DNA of 64,000 nt from Psococerastis gibbosa (Eukaryota > Arthropoda > Insecta > Psocodea > Psocidae), in NCBI GenBank assembly GCA_963971405.1, contig OZ020491.1, positions 15,804,855 to 15,868,854 of the forward strand. The letters run 5' to 3'. A model generated the notes under the pieces. That model worked only from the letters and a program-made list of their open reading frames with translations. It searched no databases and was not told the origin of the DNA. Position numbers and translations under genes: made by a program. Numbering within the stretch: the first letter of the stretch is position 1; the number at the start of each line of letters is the position of its first letter. Shown one piece after another: positions 43,566 through 55,250 of this stretch.

Positions 43566-43918
43566 GGCTATAAAACCAATCTTCAGGTCAATTTTAGTTT
43601 TGACGCCTTTTTTAAGAGTATAACAAGGAAAATAAACGCTTCAGACACAATAAAAAACCATGGTTAGAAACATGAAACCTTAATTTGCTACTTACCGTGC
43701 TTAAGCAAATCCATTATAAACTCGGAATAAATTGGCAATCGTCAACAAGCGTAAACAAACATGTCAGTGGCGGCCATGTTTTTCGTGGAACAAGAATAGC
43801 GCATGGATTTCTAGGTAAACAAACTTTGAATTCTAAGTTCAAATTTAAAAAAAACCGCGAAAATATATTACAGTTCTTAATAAATAAAAGTTTATGATAA
43901 AGTGTCACCTTTATGCAT

Positions 43919-43943
43919 GGTGTCACCTTTTGGTCCGTTACCT
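43919..43943 (-). repeat. pogo element right terminal inverted repeat
   Basis: Perfect partner of 40585-40609. An extra AGTGTCACCTTT copy lies just inside at 43901-43912. Confidence 0.93.
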
Positions 43944-43945
43944 TA

Positions 43946-45227
43946 GATCTTCGTGATCAAGTCAATACCCACTTTAATCTACTGTCAACAATCTTATTAG
44001 ACTTGGACTTAGACTTTGAACAACTCATACATGCCGTATTATTTAGCAAGTCGAATCTCTTGCACCCTAGTATTGTCACACCTGCCCAATTACTCACAAG
44101 TCTTCAAGCTACTATACCGTTTTTACCCGAAGGAACAAGCTATCCTACTGAACTGCATATTTCTAACATGCACACCCTATCTGCTTTACTTAACATTGAA
44201 ATGTATTATATCGAGTCACGATTGATTTGCGTTATCAATATTCCATTGGTTGACCAACAGACATTTAATTTCTACCATTTAATTCCTTTGCCTACACTAG
44301 TTGACAACCACTTTCGATTTATCAATCCCACTGCCCCATTTTTTTGCATTATCAGACACCAAATTACATTACACTTATCTTAATATTATGTCTGATTGCA
44401 CGAAAATTAATCCCTTACTCTTTCTATGCAAATTGACTCATCCTCTTACCTTAGTGCACGGTAACCCCAGTTGTGAAACAGATTCTTTGTTACACCCAGA
44501 TACTATTCCCCAACTATGTGATATTCGAGAAATTCATTCTATTCCCTCAAGCCTTTGGTATAAATTAAAATTCAAAAATTCATGGGTCTATGTTTGCCCA
44601 AAACCAGAATTAGTTTCAATCAAATGTCCAACAGAATCCCCTATTGATATTCTTTTAGACAAAACAGGAATTCTCACTATAGAAGCCCCATGCAAGGGTT
44701 ACACAACTACTGTCACTCTCACTCCACAATTCTCTCGTGAAAGCAATGTTTCTTTAATTTTTCCAAAATATTCAATAAGTGATAGTACATGTTGTGCCAG
44801 CACTTCAAATTTAGTCAAAGAAAAATTAAAATTAGAAATACCGTTAATCCCTGTTCAATCCTTTCAAGATCTTTCAATAGCTAGTCATAAGTTGGATCAC
44901 ATACGACGAATGACCGATGAATTGTTAAAATCTAATTTATCCGAACAAAAACTTAGCATTGTGTCTATTTGTGTATATTTTGTATTAGCTGTAATATGTA
45001 CTGTTCTATTGGTCAAAATTTTTAGTTATGCTTACAACCGTTATTACCTTAAAAAACCTTCTACACTATGTTTTTGCAAAATTTTCAATATCTGTCAATC
45101 ACATGAAACTCATGGCAATCCTCAATTGTCAGGCTCAGGTTCTGATATTGACCTGCCTCTTTCTGAAATCAATCCTCGCCGTAGCGCCAGACTTATTTCT
45201 CGGTTGAAGAAAACCGATAGTTGCTAA
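43946..45227 (+). pseudogene. Env remnant, part 2 (F-type fusion glycoprotein, frameshifted)
   Basis: Continues env after the pogo insertion. The first open part ends at 44383; the second (from about 44340 to 45227) is in another frame, with the switch at a run of seven T at 44339-44345. Visible features of the second part: several Cys, a hydrophobic membrane span near 44960-45020 (SIVSICVYFVLAVICTVLLV) and a basic cytoplasmic tail. The architecture matches insect errantivirus/baculovirus F-type env. It cannot make a fusion protein as it stands: N-terminus missing, insertion and frameshift. Confidence 0.8.
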
Positions 45228-45457
45228 AATTCTTAAACTAATCTACATAATTAATAAACCATACCTTAAATTAGTAGTTATAGATTTCATGTTATAATTT
45301 TTATGCTCGAGAATTCGACTATTTACTCCTTAATAATTAAGTTAGTTCATTATGAACATAACCTTGTATTAATTTATGTTAGTTTTATCCTAGTTTATTT
45401 TGGACACAGGATTTTTTTTTCTCTTTTCTTTTCCTTCCCGCATTCGCGTCTTTCTTA

Positions 45458-45467
45458 CGGGGGGAGG
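45458..45467 (+). other. Polypurine tract
   Basis: ACGGGGGGAGG-type purine run directly before the 3' LTR, the plus-strand primer of reverse transcription. Confidence 0.8.
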
Positions 45468-45992
45468 TGTAATGTACCAGCACTATTCTAGGCCTACTTT
45501 GTTACTTTGTACTCGGTACTCTGGAACTTGAATTTGGTTATTATTAGGACTCTGGATTATTATTCTTTACTTTACTCATTGTTCTACATACTTAACTATT
45601 AATCTGTATTTGTATTTACTTATACTGTGTCCTATGACTAATCCATTGAATAGTTATGATATAAAACCAGAGAGCCAAATTTGTTTAAGTTAGTTATAGT
45701 CAGATATAGTCAGTTATAGTTAGTTATTGCTAGTTATTACTAGTGTGTTGCCAGAGTGTTGCCAGTGTTGTCCGTATATTCAAACCTCAGTATCGTCCAT
45801 ATTTTTAACCAGTAGTATTTCTGTGTTTCTCTGACCTTTAAAAGTCCAGTGTTGTGTATGTGTATTTGATTTACTGAATTATAATCCTTTATAAGTGTCC
45901 AGTACCGTGATTCTTAATATCCCAAGAAGAAGGCTAGCTAGGTATCAAAAGAACAGAAGTGAGTACTCCGCGAAATACAGTTGTACTTCACA
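45468..45992 (+). repeat. 3' LTR of the gypsy element
   Basis: 525 bp, no difference seen against 34240-34764. Followed by the CCAC target duplication. Confidence 0.95.
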
Positions 45993-46003
45993 CCACATTA
46001 TAA

Positions 46004-46300
46004 AGCTGGCCATTCACGAGGGCTCCAAACGGATTCGCGTCCTGTTCCATTTGGCGTCAGCGCCATTTAGAGGGGTCATCACGACATCACGACTACGCTG
46101 GACCAGTCGCTCCAAATCTTTCAAATTGTAGTGTGACGACATGGAAGAGATACTTTTACACTGTACAATTTGAAAGATTTGGAGCGACTGGTTCAGCGTA
46201 GTCGTGATGACCCCTCTGAATGGCGCTAACGCCAAATGGAACAGGACGCGCCATTTGGCTTGGTGCGAGTCCGTTGGGAGCCCTCGTGAATGGCCAGCTT
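46004..46300. mobile_element. Foldback element beside the 3' LTR
   Basis: Arms of about 130 bp: AAGCTGGCCATTCACGAGGG ... CCCTCGTGAATGGCCAGCTT, continuing with TTTGGCGTCAGCGCCATTTA and its complement. GC-rich, unlike the other foldbacks, and without the GGCG...TTCCAC ends. The right arm has an extra segment of about 15-20 bp. It starts 8 bp after the retrotransposon target duplication. Confidence 0.88.
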
Positions 46301-48407
46301 AATAATATACATTATCGGGCCGTTGAGCTTGTTTTGTGCCGATCAGATTATATTAAGGCCTTCTGCTGATTATGCCAAGCGCGGAGTTAGCGGTAATATA
46401 AAACATATAAAATACCCCCTCCCCCAAATAGAAAAAAATAATTTTATGGCAAATTTCAGTGTTGCAGAGCGTAGCCCAGAGGTTTTCTTGGTAGGGGGGC
46501 GGGGGGTTCATACAATAGTTTGCCTAATTCACTTACTGACTGACGAGTACCACGGACGATATAGGCTATAATTCCAATTCAATGCTGTTGAATTGAATGA
46601 AAACCTTGTCCCAGGAATGAAAGGTAATATTAAAGTAACCTTTTATGTCTTAATTCTAATGTTTAATTTTATGGATCATTAGTTCAGTCTGTATAAGTTA
46701 GGCTTAATTAAGCTAAGGTTGTACTTTGTAGGCTATAGATATGGGCTTACGCTCATCGCCGTTAACGCTGTACTATCAGGAATTTATTTATTTTCTCTTA
46801 AATCTATTTGTCAAATGATTTCTGGTCAATACTCAATTATTATTATTATTTATTACTTTCGTGCGGTCGGCTTCACGCCAGCTCCGAAATTGATGAGAAA
46901 TATTCTGCTAGCCCCATGGCTACAACGCTACAGTGGAAAAGACGTCGGAAAATCGCGACTGGGAGAATTATTGTCCGTGTTTATACGATATACCGGGACT
47001 TAGCTTAGACAGCCGTTCTCACAGTGGTAGGTACTAACTATACTAGCTACAGTAGCTAGTAGCAAGTAGCTACTAGGCAGGTACTTACGCGAGCACACAT
47101 TTCCACCCCTGTCTGCCGGCTGCCCCCTATAGTGCTGGTACAGGACGATTTTTTATTTTACGCTGGGGTAGAACGCGGACGCTCTGGGTGGCCTATACGG
47201 TATCGTAAAAAATAACACCATGAGTCCCTGACCTAGCCAATTATTATTAACAGGTTGCCGTGCCTAATCGAGTTTGCCCATTGATCAGATGCCTTTCCGT
47301 CTTAACTATTGTACGCGTCTACGGTAGACAATTACCTACGGTACAATTATAGACCAGTAAACGCTATTGTAGAGGCCTATACGTTGTTGTAAATATTTAC
47401 CCAGCACTTTGCAGTATTCCTATATTTCAAATTTGAAATTTGTAAAAAAAAAACAATTGAATACCGTATGGCTACACTAAAATCAACTGGCATTTTTTCT
47501 CTGACTGACTGATATTATAGATTATTAGGCTATTCCGGTGAAATTTAATGCTTTCAACACTTCCAAGTGGATCAAGCTCTACATATGCACCATCCAAAAC
47601 AATGGCCGTATACCCTTTCACCTCTTACCAAGGTCTGTAAAGTTTCTCATTTTTCCTAGTTATAGGCCTACAGTATGTGTATGTAGCCTATTACTATATA
47701 CAATTATGAAAATACGATAACTCCAGATTAGATGAGACTCAAAATTTTAAAATAAAACTGTAGCTCTTGCTGGTCGGTCACAAGCAGCTGTAAGCTAGTT
47801 CTGGAGACCGAGAACGTAATGTTTTCAACTAAAAACGGTATAGCCTCAGTTATATCCCGGTAGGCCTACTGTCAGTTTTCAGTGGCGTAGCGATAAGTTT
47901 TCGAGGTGAGGGGGAGGTTTATCATTTGGTGCCCCCTATTTCATAAAAATGTACTGAACGGGAAAAGCAGTTCTCATGGACGTACGCAAGTTTTAAAAAG
48001 GCAAAAATAATTTTAAGGGGCATGAAATAAATCTACTAATACAACAAACTAGGTTTTCCCAAATTGTCAAGCAGGCTATTATGGACACTAGACCTTTATA
48101 TATAGGCCTATTGCTAGACTTCGTTCAGTAGCTACACCGGTAAACAAGCACATATAAGCTATAGTTATAGAAAATAGAAATTATGACGGTATAGAGTGGT
48201 AGAAATTTAATTAAAATACAGCGGCAGTATGAAATAATTGCCTACGGATCGTTTTGTTGGCCTAGGAGGGGACGGGGCAACTCGTCTGCACGAAAGAATT
48301 GGTAGGTAGATAGTAGGTACCGAAATAGTATGGAACCGCCTCCATCCTCCGAGAAGTATTTTTGGGTCCACCCTTAGTACAGGCATTGAATATATAACAT
48401 ATACAGT
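46301..48407. other. Intergenic DNA, no gene found
   Basis: One fragment near 47880-48000 (GTGGCGTAGCGATAAG..GGTGCCCCC) resembles the G-rich repeat family. Otherwise only short ORFs without splice or motif support. Confidence 0.4.
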
Positions 48408-48409
48408 AT

Positions 48410-48596
48410 AACCCCAGGGGGTGGTCCACGGGGTCTGGACGCCCCTTGAAATAATTTTTTTAATGTAAACCTGTATTGTTTGAAGAATTGGAATAAATGT
48501 ATTTGAGTTTAAACACTGGATATAATGGTTTTCATTAATAAATTATGTAAAAAAAAAATTATGGACCCCCTCCGAAATCAAAATCTGGGCACGGCT
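48410..48596. mobile_element. MITE, GGCCGTGCCCAG family, copy 3
   Basis: Shares ATGTAAACCTGTATTGTTTG and GGACCCCCTCCGAAATCAAA with copy 1 and ends CTGGGCACGG. The left end is eroded. Confidence 0.72.
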
Positions 48597-49332
48597 GACG
48601 CCCTTGCTGGCCATTATTAAAACAGGCAGGCAGTAATTGAAGGAGCAGAAAGACTGCTTCCAACAAAGTCAGAGTCTGCACTCTTGACTCTGCATGGTGT
48701 TGAGGGTATTTTGACCGTCCTTGGTAATGATTTGAGTTGGAATCTTGGCGCATTACACAACGGGCTGACACCAGCGGGACGTCCGACCTTTTTTAGTTTG
48801 CAGGTATTTCACCAGAAAAACCAATTTGCGGCTTGCAATATTTGAACGTAGTGGCCATTGTGTTATATATTCAATGATACAAGCAACTTTTAGACTCTTG
48901 CTGCAGGTGCTCTTTGAATTGAATCATTTTTTGTATTCTCCTTGAAGTAAAACACATTGTAAGGTGCTTTATGGAATGTTAACTGACAAAAAATATTATA
49001 CACCATTTTATTTACAAAAATAAAGACCAGATTTTGCTAAACAGGTTTACAAAATAATGTAGAAGGGGAGATGATTACGAAAAAAGGAGGGAAACAAATT
49101 TTAAATTCTGACACTTCCAAATGGTTTGACTGGGAGCCAATCACATGTATTACGGCTAAACCATCAGCCAATCACGGCAGAGCTGCCGGGCGCGTTACTT
49201 GGCGGTGGACTAGCGCAGTGCAAAAGCCGGGTCGACGCTGCTTGCCGACATTTGCGTTTGGAACTTTGCTTTATTTATTTTATATATTGTTTTATCAATC
49301 GTTTGATTGAAATTTGTGTTTTGTATGTGTTC

Positions 49333-49537
49333 ATGAAATCGGAAGAGAATACGGAGTCTACGATGAGCAAGCTATACGTCGGGAATTTATCTCAAGATGT
49401 AACCGAAAATACACTTCGACAACTGTTTGCAGACCACAATATTTCTTGCGGCGCTATTTTGGTGAAAAGGGGCGGCTACGCTTTTGTAGACTGTCCAGAT
49501 CAAAATTCAGCAGACCGAGCTATTGACAAACTTAACG
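49333..49537 (+). CDS. Imp: IGF2BP/Imp homologue, first coding exon (RRM1)
   Basis: Encodes the first part of an RNA-recognition motif: KLYVGNLS (RNP2), TLRQLFADHNISCGAILVKR, GGYAFVDC (RNP1), ADRAIDKLNG. This is the start of the IGF2 mRNA-binding protein family (two RRMs and four KH domains), which binds and transports mRNAs in the cytoplasm. The Met at 49363 aligns with family starts; an in-frame Met at 49333 would add ten residues. The exon ends at 49537 in phase 1 with a strong donor GTAAGT. The upstream GC-rich stretch (49170-49260) suggests a promoter. The remaining exons lie further right or outside the window. Confidence 0.88.
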
Positions 49538-49818
49538 GTAAGTCCCTAAAATTAATTATTTACTTTGCTTTGTTAAAATACCCGGTGGAATGTACATTAA
49601 AAAATCATGTACCATCAATTGAGAAAATGGCGTACCTTCAAGGCCAAATTAAATTCTTATAATTTTTATATCTCGATGCAACTCAATTGTCTGTAAATTT
49701 AAAATGATTTTTATTGGTTCAATATAAATTTTATTTACTAATTGCACCTCTTGCTTTATTATTAAATATTATTTGCCTTTTGTTCTCTGTAAACATTTAA
49801 TTGATTCACAAGCACAGG

Positions 49819-49851
49819 AATGGCGTCTATCACAGTCACCGGAAAAACAGG
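49819..49851 (+). CDS. Candidate 33-nt microexon of the Imp gene
   Basis: CACAAGCACAG acceptor, 33 bp open in phase 1 to phase 1, then GTAGGC donor. Joined to the first exon it keeps the frame and adds eleven residues. It does not resemble the expected RRM continuation, so this is only a splice-geometry candidate. Confidence 0.25.
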
Positions 49852-51884
49852 TAGGCTTTTTAGCATTTCCCTTCGTTTCCTTGGCATTTCAGTCGTAGTG
49901 GAGACTTGCAATAATCTTTTAATTTATCCTGTTTCTTTCGCTCATGTTTTATTATAAACTTGAAGATTGATTAAAAACTGAAATGCTTGAGTTCACGCCC
50001 TCTGGGGTTATCACGCCATGTGTGCTTCCTTCCATTTATCGAATGCCTAAATACCAGGACACTGGACTATAAATTTGGTGTTGTCTTGGTATATTTTCCT
50101 TCTAACCTAACATGGACGTAATGTAATGAATTACAAAATAGGCAAAATGCGGCCTTTGAATGACCTCTTACATCATACATAAAGGGAATTTGTCAAATCC
50201 CTGCGTAGCAATATTAATTGCTTAACTTGCCGAATTAAGAAATGAATGGTCTTTTATTTTAAGAAATATATTCATGTTTTCCAGTCGCCCCTATAAGCGT
50301 GTCTTGTCTGAGCAGATTCAATAAACTTGTTCCCTTTGAAAGGAGGTAGAGATTCTGTTGATATTGAAATTAGATGCTGTCAAAGCCAATAAAATGGTCG
50401 GCACGTGGATTTAGCCAATGGCAAGCTGTCAAATGTTTCACAATTGTTATAATCATTTACAGGATTTCATGTAAGATTTGTAATTTTTTGTAAATGAATA
50501 TAAAAACAGAAGATGCAACATGCTCAAAATTAAAATGATGCAAAAATGGCAAAACTGTTTGCAGAGTCCCAATTCAATGAATTCAATCGATGAAACAGAA
50601 ATACTATATTATATCCTTCTCTGTGCCAGCAAAGCCTATTATCCAATACTAAATTAAGTAATTAGGCTGGAGACTTCATTGTTTAAATCAATTGACCACT
50701 GTGAGCGCAATACCACAGGAGAAGTAGTGTAAAGTAGTCAAAAATAAATAGAAAATGCAAAGTTGGCTACGTTTGTGGTAAGTTACGTTATCAGCGGAAT
50801 GTTTGATATCATTATTTGTCACACCCGAATTATCTGAATATAGCGTTTTCTACAGAATGGGTACCTTGTTCACCTATGAGTGGAACAGATTTGGGGATTG
50901 GGGATAGATACATGTTGCTTTTTGTCTCCACTTTTTTGCAGTGAGAATGTTCAAGTTGTATTCGCTCAATAGGGGTATTCACTGTGTTTGGTAGAAAAGG
51001 GAAATAGCTCAGCGTGAGGATACCTCCATCAACCATAGAAATAGAAAAACCTAACCTAACTTACCTCCTGCTGTAGTCCACCTCTTGCCACATGTTTCCT
51101 TTTTTCTATTTTTTTCTGTCGTAGAGCTCATTTTTTAAATCAAATAAATATAAAAAGCAAAATTCAAATTAAAAACAACAACAAATATGGCCGTTTTCGA
51201 CTTCCCAAGTGCAGTTCCCCAACCTACCGGTCGGGTGAAGTGGGAAACGTAGAGATACACGTTTCCATGGCATTATTTTTCCACGAAAAAAACGAGTTCT
51301 ATTTTTCTAATTTCCCCTCAGTTTCCTACTTTCCATAAGGGTAATCTAAACACAGTGAATAAGTCTCGTGGAGACAAATTTGTCCCCATAATATTGTTAA
51401 TCCTTCCATAACATTGACAACAAACAACAGTTACGTTGCGTAAGCTACTTGAGTACAATGACGTCTAACTGTCGTGAAAAAGGTACCTAAATCAAAATGG
51501 ACATTGGATTTGGGAATTGTCTAAAATGCAATCGTTTGCCACAGTAATGTCACTGAAAACTCATCTTCTAATGTTGACTACCTTAGAGATTGCATCATAG
51601 TGGTCCTCTCGCTAAAAATAACTGTTTTCTCGTAATGTCTTAGTAAACAAACCTTTTGAAAGTTTCTTCCTGGCATTGAAAATAATGAAATGAATAGAAG
51701 CCTCCCGCTATGTTGTTGGTTTGTAAAATCCTAACTTCACAACCTGATTATCGACGGATTTCGAAAAATCTGTGAAGACCTCCATGATTGGTGAAAATGC
51801 GAAGCAAAATCAATAAGTACTACACTGTAACTAGTGTAAGCCATTGCAAAAATTGCATTAAACAATTATTACTATTATTATTAT

Positions 51885-51901
51885 TACTACTACGACTACT
51901 A

Positions 51902-51951
<50 letters not shown>

Positions 51952-51952
51952 T
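51885..51952. repeat. ACT trinucleotide microsatellite
   Basis: About 20 repeats of TAC/ACT with one or two interruptions. Confidence 0.9.
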
Positions 51953-52269
51953 ATATACTGACAGTTTCTGTTGAATATATGTCCTTGGTCCGTAGAGTAA
52001 CGGGCGAAGGAAAAAAAATATTATAATGCTTGTTCCATTATGTAGACTGTAGAGCATACGGAACACCGCCAATTCAATTACTAATTCAACATAAGTTGGA
52101 GAGTTTTTGGAGAAGCATTTTGCAATGTCATTAGTGCCTGCACCAATTTACTTTATTAAAAGTCCGTTTGATTATATATTCTATTAATGTGATGATAAGA
52201 TAAGCATTGCATTTTCGGAAGAGCAAATCCTCCTTCAACTACCGTGAATTTGCATGGTTCTGCATTCAA

Positions 52270-52458
52270 TTAGAATGCTCGCAAACCATTGGTTTCTGAG
52301 CTAGACAAATCTTCATTAGCATTGGGAATCTCCGATTTAGAATTATATTCTACGAATTCTGCTGGGCCATTGGTTGGGTATGGGATTGGTCCAAGTTTTC
52401 GCGTAGACTTGCTAATGGAGGCATTTTGGTTGCTAATGTATTTAAATTTGTCTGCCAT
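52270..52458 (-). CDS. Small unidentified ORF, possibly a retrocopy end
   Basis: From an ATG at 52458 (MADKFKYISNQ...) 62 codons with balanced, polar, coding-like composition end at 52270. A frame also stays open upstream to 52494, and a separate open stretch lies at about 52510-52680. An AATAAA lies about 110 bp past the stop. I recognise no family. It may be a small gene, a retrocopy fragment or chance. Confidence 0.25.
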   Translation of the reverse strand: MADKFKYISNQNASISKSTRKLGPIPYPTNGPAEFVEYNSKSEIPNANEDLSSSETNGLRAF

Positions 52459-54002
52459 GTTACTGCGCTGCTGACAATACAACATGGCTCTCATTTTATC
52501 ATTGAAGTAGTGTTAACGCCGGTGACATAACAAGGAGGGGCCATTTCGGATTTTGTATTGGTAGTCCCGTAACAGCCAATCCCAACATAACGGATAGGTT
52601 TTCTTTGCTTGCTGTTTTAAGATAGCTTCGAAGTTGCAGTTCTGTAAGGGTACACGTCCAACAGGATTTTCGACAGGTTATAAATGATTTTTATTGATTG
52701 TCGTCATTATAATAATTTGTTTTGTGCTGTCATTGAGCAACCGTGAATATATGTATTTTAGGCGGATGGGAGCAGCTTTGCTTTGGCAACAATAAGTTTA
52801 TAACTACAATTTGACTTATATCGGTTTTTCTTTAACTAAACTGTGATGGTTGCATGGAAGAACTTCAGTCAGGGACGCCGACTGGGGGGGGGGGGGGCGC
52901 TGCCCCCCAGAAGCAAAGAACCCTTCGTGCAGTTTATTTGTCTCCCTTAATATTTCAAACATTAAGATAAAAGTAAATAAAAAAATTTGGCATTTGCACC
53001 GCACCAACTTTTAGTAACTTTTTCGCACCAATTTTGTTCGTATAGCCAACTTTCGAATGATTTTTGATTTAAAGGCTGGAGTCAATAATTTTATAGAAAG
53101 AGCGAGTGTACGTCGGTCAACGTTTTCTGCATTTTAGTTATTTTAAGTAAGCATTTTACCAATGCATTTTCTTAATACTTCCCAGAGTACCGAATTCTTG
53201 CCTCCCCAGAATTTTTATAAAACTCCCTGTTACTGACAAAATAGCGGCGTTTTCTTCGAATACATGCAAAAATATTCGATCGAGCAAAAATTAATTTGTT
53301 GGCAAAATATTTTGCTTAATCGAAACCGGATATTAAAAAGCTCGTGTCAAAGGTAACTCGTTCGGACGGACGTTTTAATTATAGCGGGGAAGGGGCGCGC
53401 GTTTGATGTAGCGTTCGCTTGGATCGATCTAAGTTTTCCATATTGGGAACTCATGTAACATCTTACCACCATCTGTTGCTAGAAGGCGCTTAAAGGAATC
53501 GAATAGTGCGTACTTGTGTGCTAAATATCTTCAAAAAGTCAGTGTCGCCCCATGAGTACTGTAGCAGGAATTTGTATCTGTTATGTTTGTCGAAAAGAAA
53601 GTATATTGCTGCTTGGTAAGCTGTGCTGAAGTTGTAAATTAACTACATCAACATTGTAAAAAACAGTTTCAGTTTGGGATTAGACTATTTTTGTTGATCT
53701 GTTTTACAAGGATGTAGGTATTTACTGACCTATTTAGTTGGGACTTGGGATCTTTTAATGTGGTCTCAATTAAAAAATAAAAACTGCGCTCTTCTTGCCC
53801 TTGTCCCACGTGGTAAGTCCCGACATTCCCTAGTCCATCCGATTGAGTTCGGCTCTTCGACCATAAACAAAAAAATAAGTAATATTATGCTTTAAAATAC
53901 TTCTTGACAATACTTCAGCAGGCACAGCACGAACGCAACCAGCTAAAGTATAAAACTGATCCAGAGTTAAATATAACTCTGGGTTAAAACTAACCTGCAC
54001 GT

Positions 54003-54222
54003 CAGGACATGTAGAATAGTGGAACGGACTCCAACTTTCACCCGAAAGGTTGTTGGTTCGAGTCCTACACTTGCTAAATTTTCTGGCCATGCTTCGGAGG
54101 GCATGTAAAGCAGGCGGTCCCGGGCTTTCCTAGTTGAGTGTAAAAGAGGGCTTATAGCCCTAACTCTGCTAGGTTGGCTTAGTAATAGAACAACAAAAAG
54201 TCGATATTTATTTATTTTAATA
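54003..54222 (+). mobile_element. tRNA-derived SINE, copy 2
   Basis: Box A TAGAATAGTGG (54012-54022) and box B GGTTCGAGTCC (54055-54065), same body and ATTT tail as the copy at 33022. Differences are mostly single bases. Confidence 0.9.
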
Positions 54223-54391
54223 GCGAAGCAGATGATTTGCTATTGTTTTATCATGTGAAAGACAATATTGTTCCTCCTACGTGTAGCACATGCAACAATG
54301 AGTAGCAATTAATCTCAGTTGACGGACGAGTTGTCATTTAATTCTTATCTGCTTTTATTCAAGTAACTCGATTCAGCATATTATTTAAGTT

Positions 54392-55250
54392 ATTGCTTTC
54401 CAATTTATATGTAGTATAAGGGAAGCTTTGTGACGGTGGAAATTTTCGATTCCGAGATTTCAACGGATTTACACGTTTTGAGGTCCCAGGAACCCAAAAA
54501 AGTGTTTTTTTACGAAATCTCTGTCTGTCGCTCTGTCGCTCTGTCTGGCAAACTACTCAGTCGATTTTGATGAAATTCTGCATATAGGTTCACAAAAATC
54601 ATACCTCGGGACCATTTTTTTTATTTTGGGCTATCTCAATTCGGGGGGGTTTTATTTTCACAAAACTCCAAAAAAACGTCTAAAAAAATTTTTTTTTTTA
54701 TATCGAAAACGGCTCCAACGATTTCTTTTAAATTCTCATATATTGTAGTCGTTATTAATGCTGACAAAATGCGTGGGGCCACTTGCCCCTTGATAGTTTG
54801 CTTCTGGGGGTAAAAAAATAAAAATAACTAAATTTTAATGAAAAATGACTAAAAAATAATTTTTCTGTGAAACCTTTCCATCCATGATTTCTACCTTCAG
54901 GCATGTATTAGGTGTTAAATTGATTAACGAAACTGGACAGGTTGCTTTCCCAGAAAATTATTTGGTTTGGTAGAAAAAATGTTTTTTTGAAAAAATGATA
55001 GAAAATTCACGTTGAAATGCATTGCGCGCCCTGCCAGTATTGCTGAGTGGTAATGTGTTCGTCTGACCCATCTAGAATTTACCTCACCTCTAGTGACATC
55101 AGGTGGACAACCCACCCCCCGCCCCCCGAGATATCGGAAATTTAACCATAGGAAAATTAATTACCATGAAATTACTCATGTTCTCTATCTAATACTAATT
55201 TTGATAAATTGGAAAGCATGTTCGAGTAAACTCGGACCGGTTCTTTAGTA
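54392..55250 (+). repeat. Copy e of the TIR/TCTG dispersed repeat
   Basis: The best-preserved ends: GCTTTCCAATTTAT at 54392 and ATAAATTGGAAAGC near 55205, a perfect 14-bp inverted pair. The body is collinear with copies c and d; the TCTG tract is short here. The shared text continues about 40 bp past the right end (CGAGTAAACTCGGACCGGTTCTTT). Confidence 0.87.

Larger units (their letters stand above)
40585..43943 (-). mobile_element. pogo/Jerky-type DNA transposon (nested in env)
   Basis: 3359 bp. Terminal inverted repeats of 25 bp, AGGTAACGGACCAAAAGGTG followed by ACACC, match at both ends, and the flanking TA is duplicated (40583-40584 and 43944-43945). It carries one transposase gene on the minus strand and subterminal copies of the inner end motif AAAGRTGACAC. 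It is younger than the retrotransposon copy that hosts it, since it splits env. Confidence 0.95.
34236..45996 (+). mobile_element. Ty3/gypsy LTR retrotransposon with env remnant (errantivirus-like)
   Basis: Complete outline: TSD CCAC (34236-34239), 525-bp LTR, primer-binding site, leader, gag, pol by -1 frameshift, env remnant, polypurine tract, 525-bp LTR, TSD CCAC (45993-45996). The LTRs begin TG and end CA and show no difference on reading, so insertion was recent. Pol order PR-RT-RNase H-IN is that of Ty3/gypsy (Metaviridae). Env is non-functional: its N-terminal part and the Pol C-terminus seem deleted, a pogo-type element sits inside it, and a frameshift lies further downstream. Coding DNA is AT-rich, like the surroundings. 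Confidence 0.95.
49852..54000. other. Probable Imp intron, mostly featureless
   Basis: No certain exon. Contains an ACT/TAC trinucleotide microsatellite at about 51885-51952, a poly-G run at 52882, and a small coherent minus-strand ORF listed separately. AT-rich. Confidence 0.4.
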
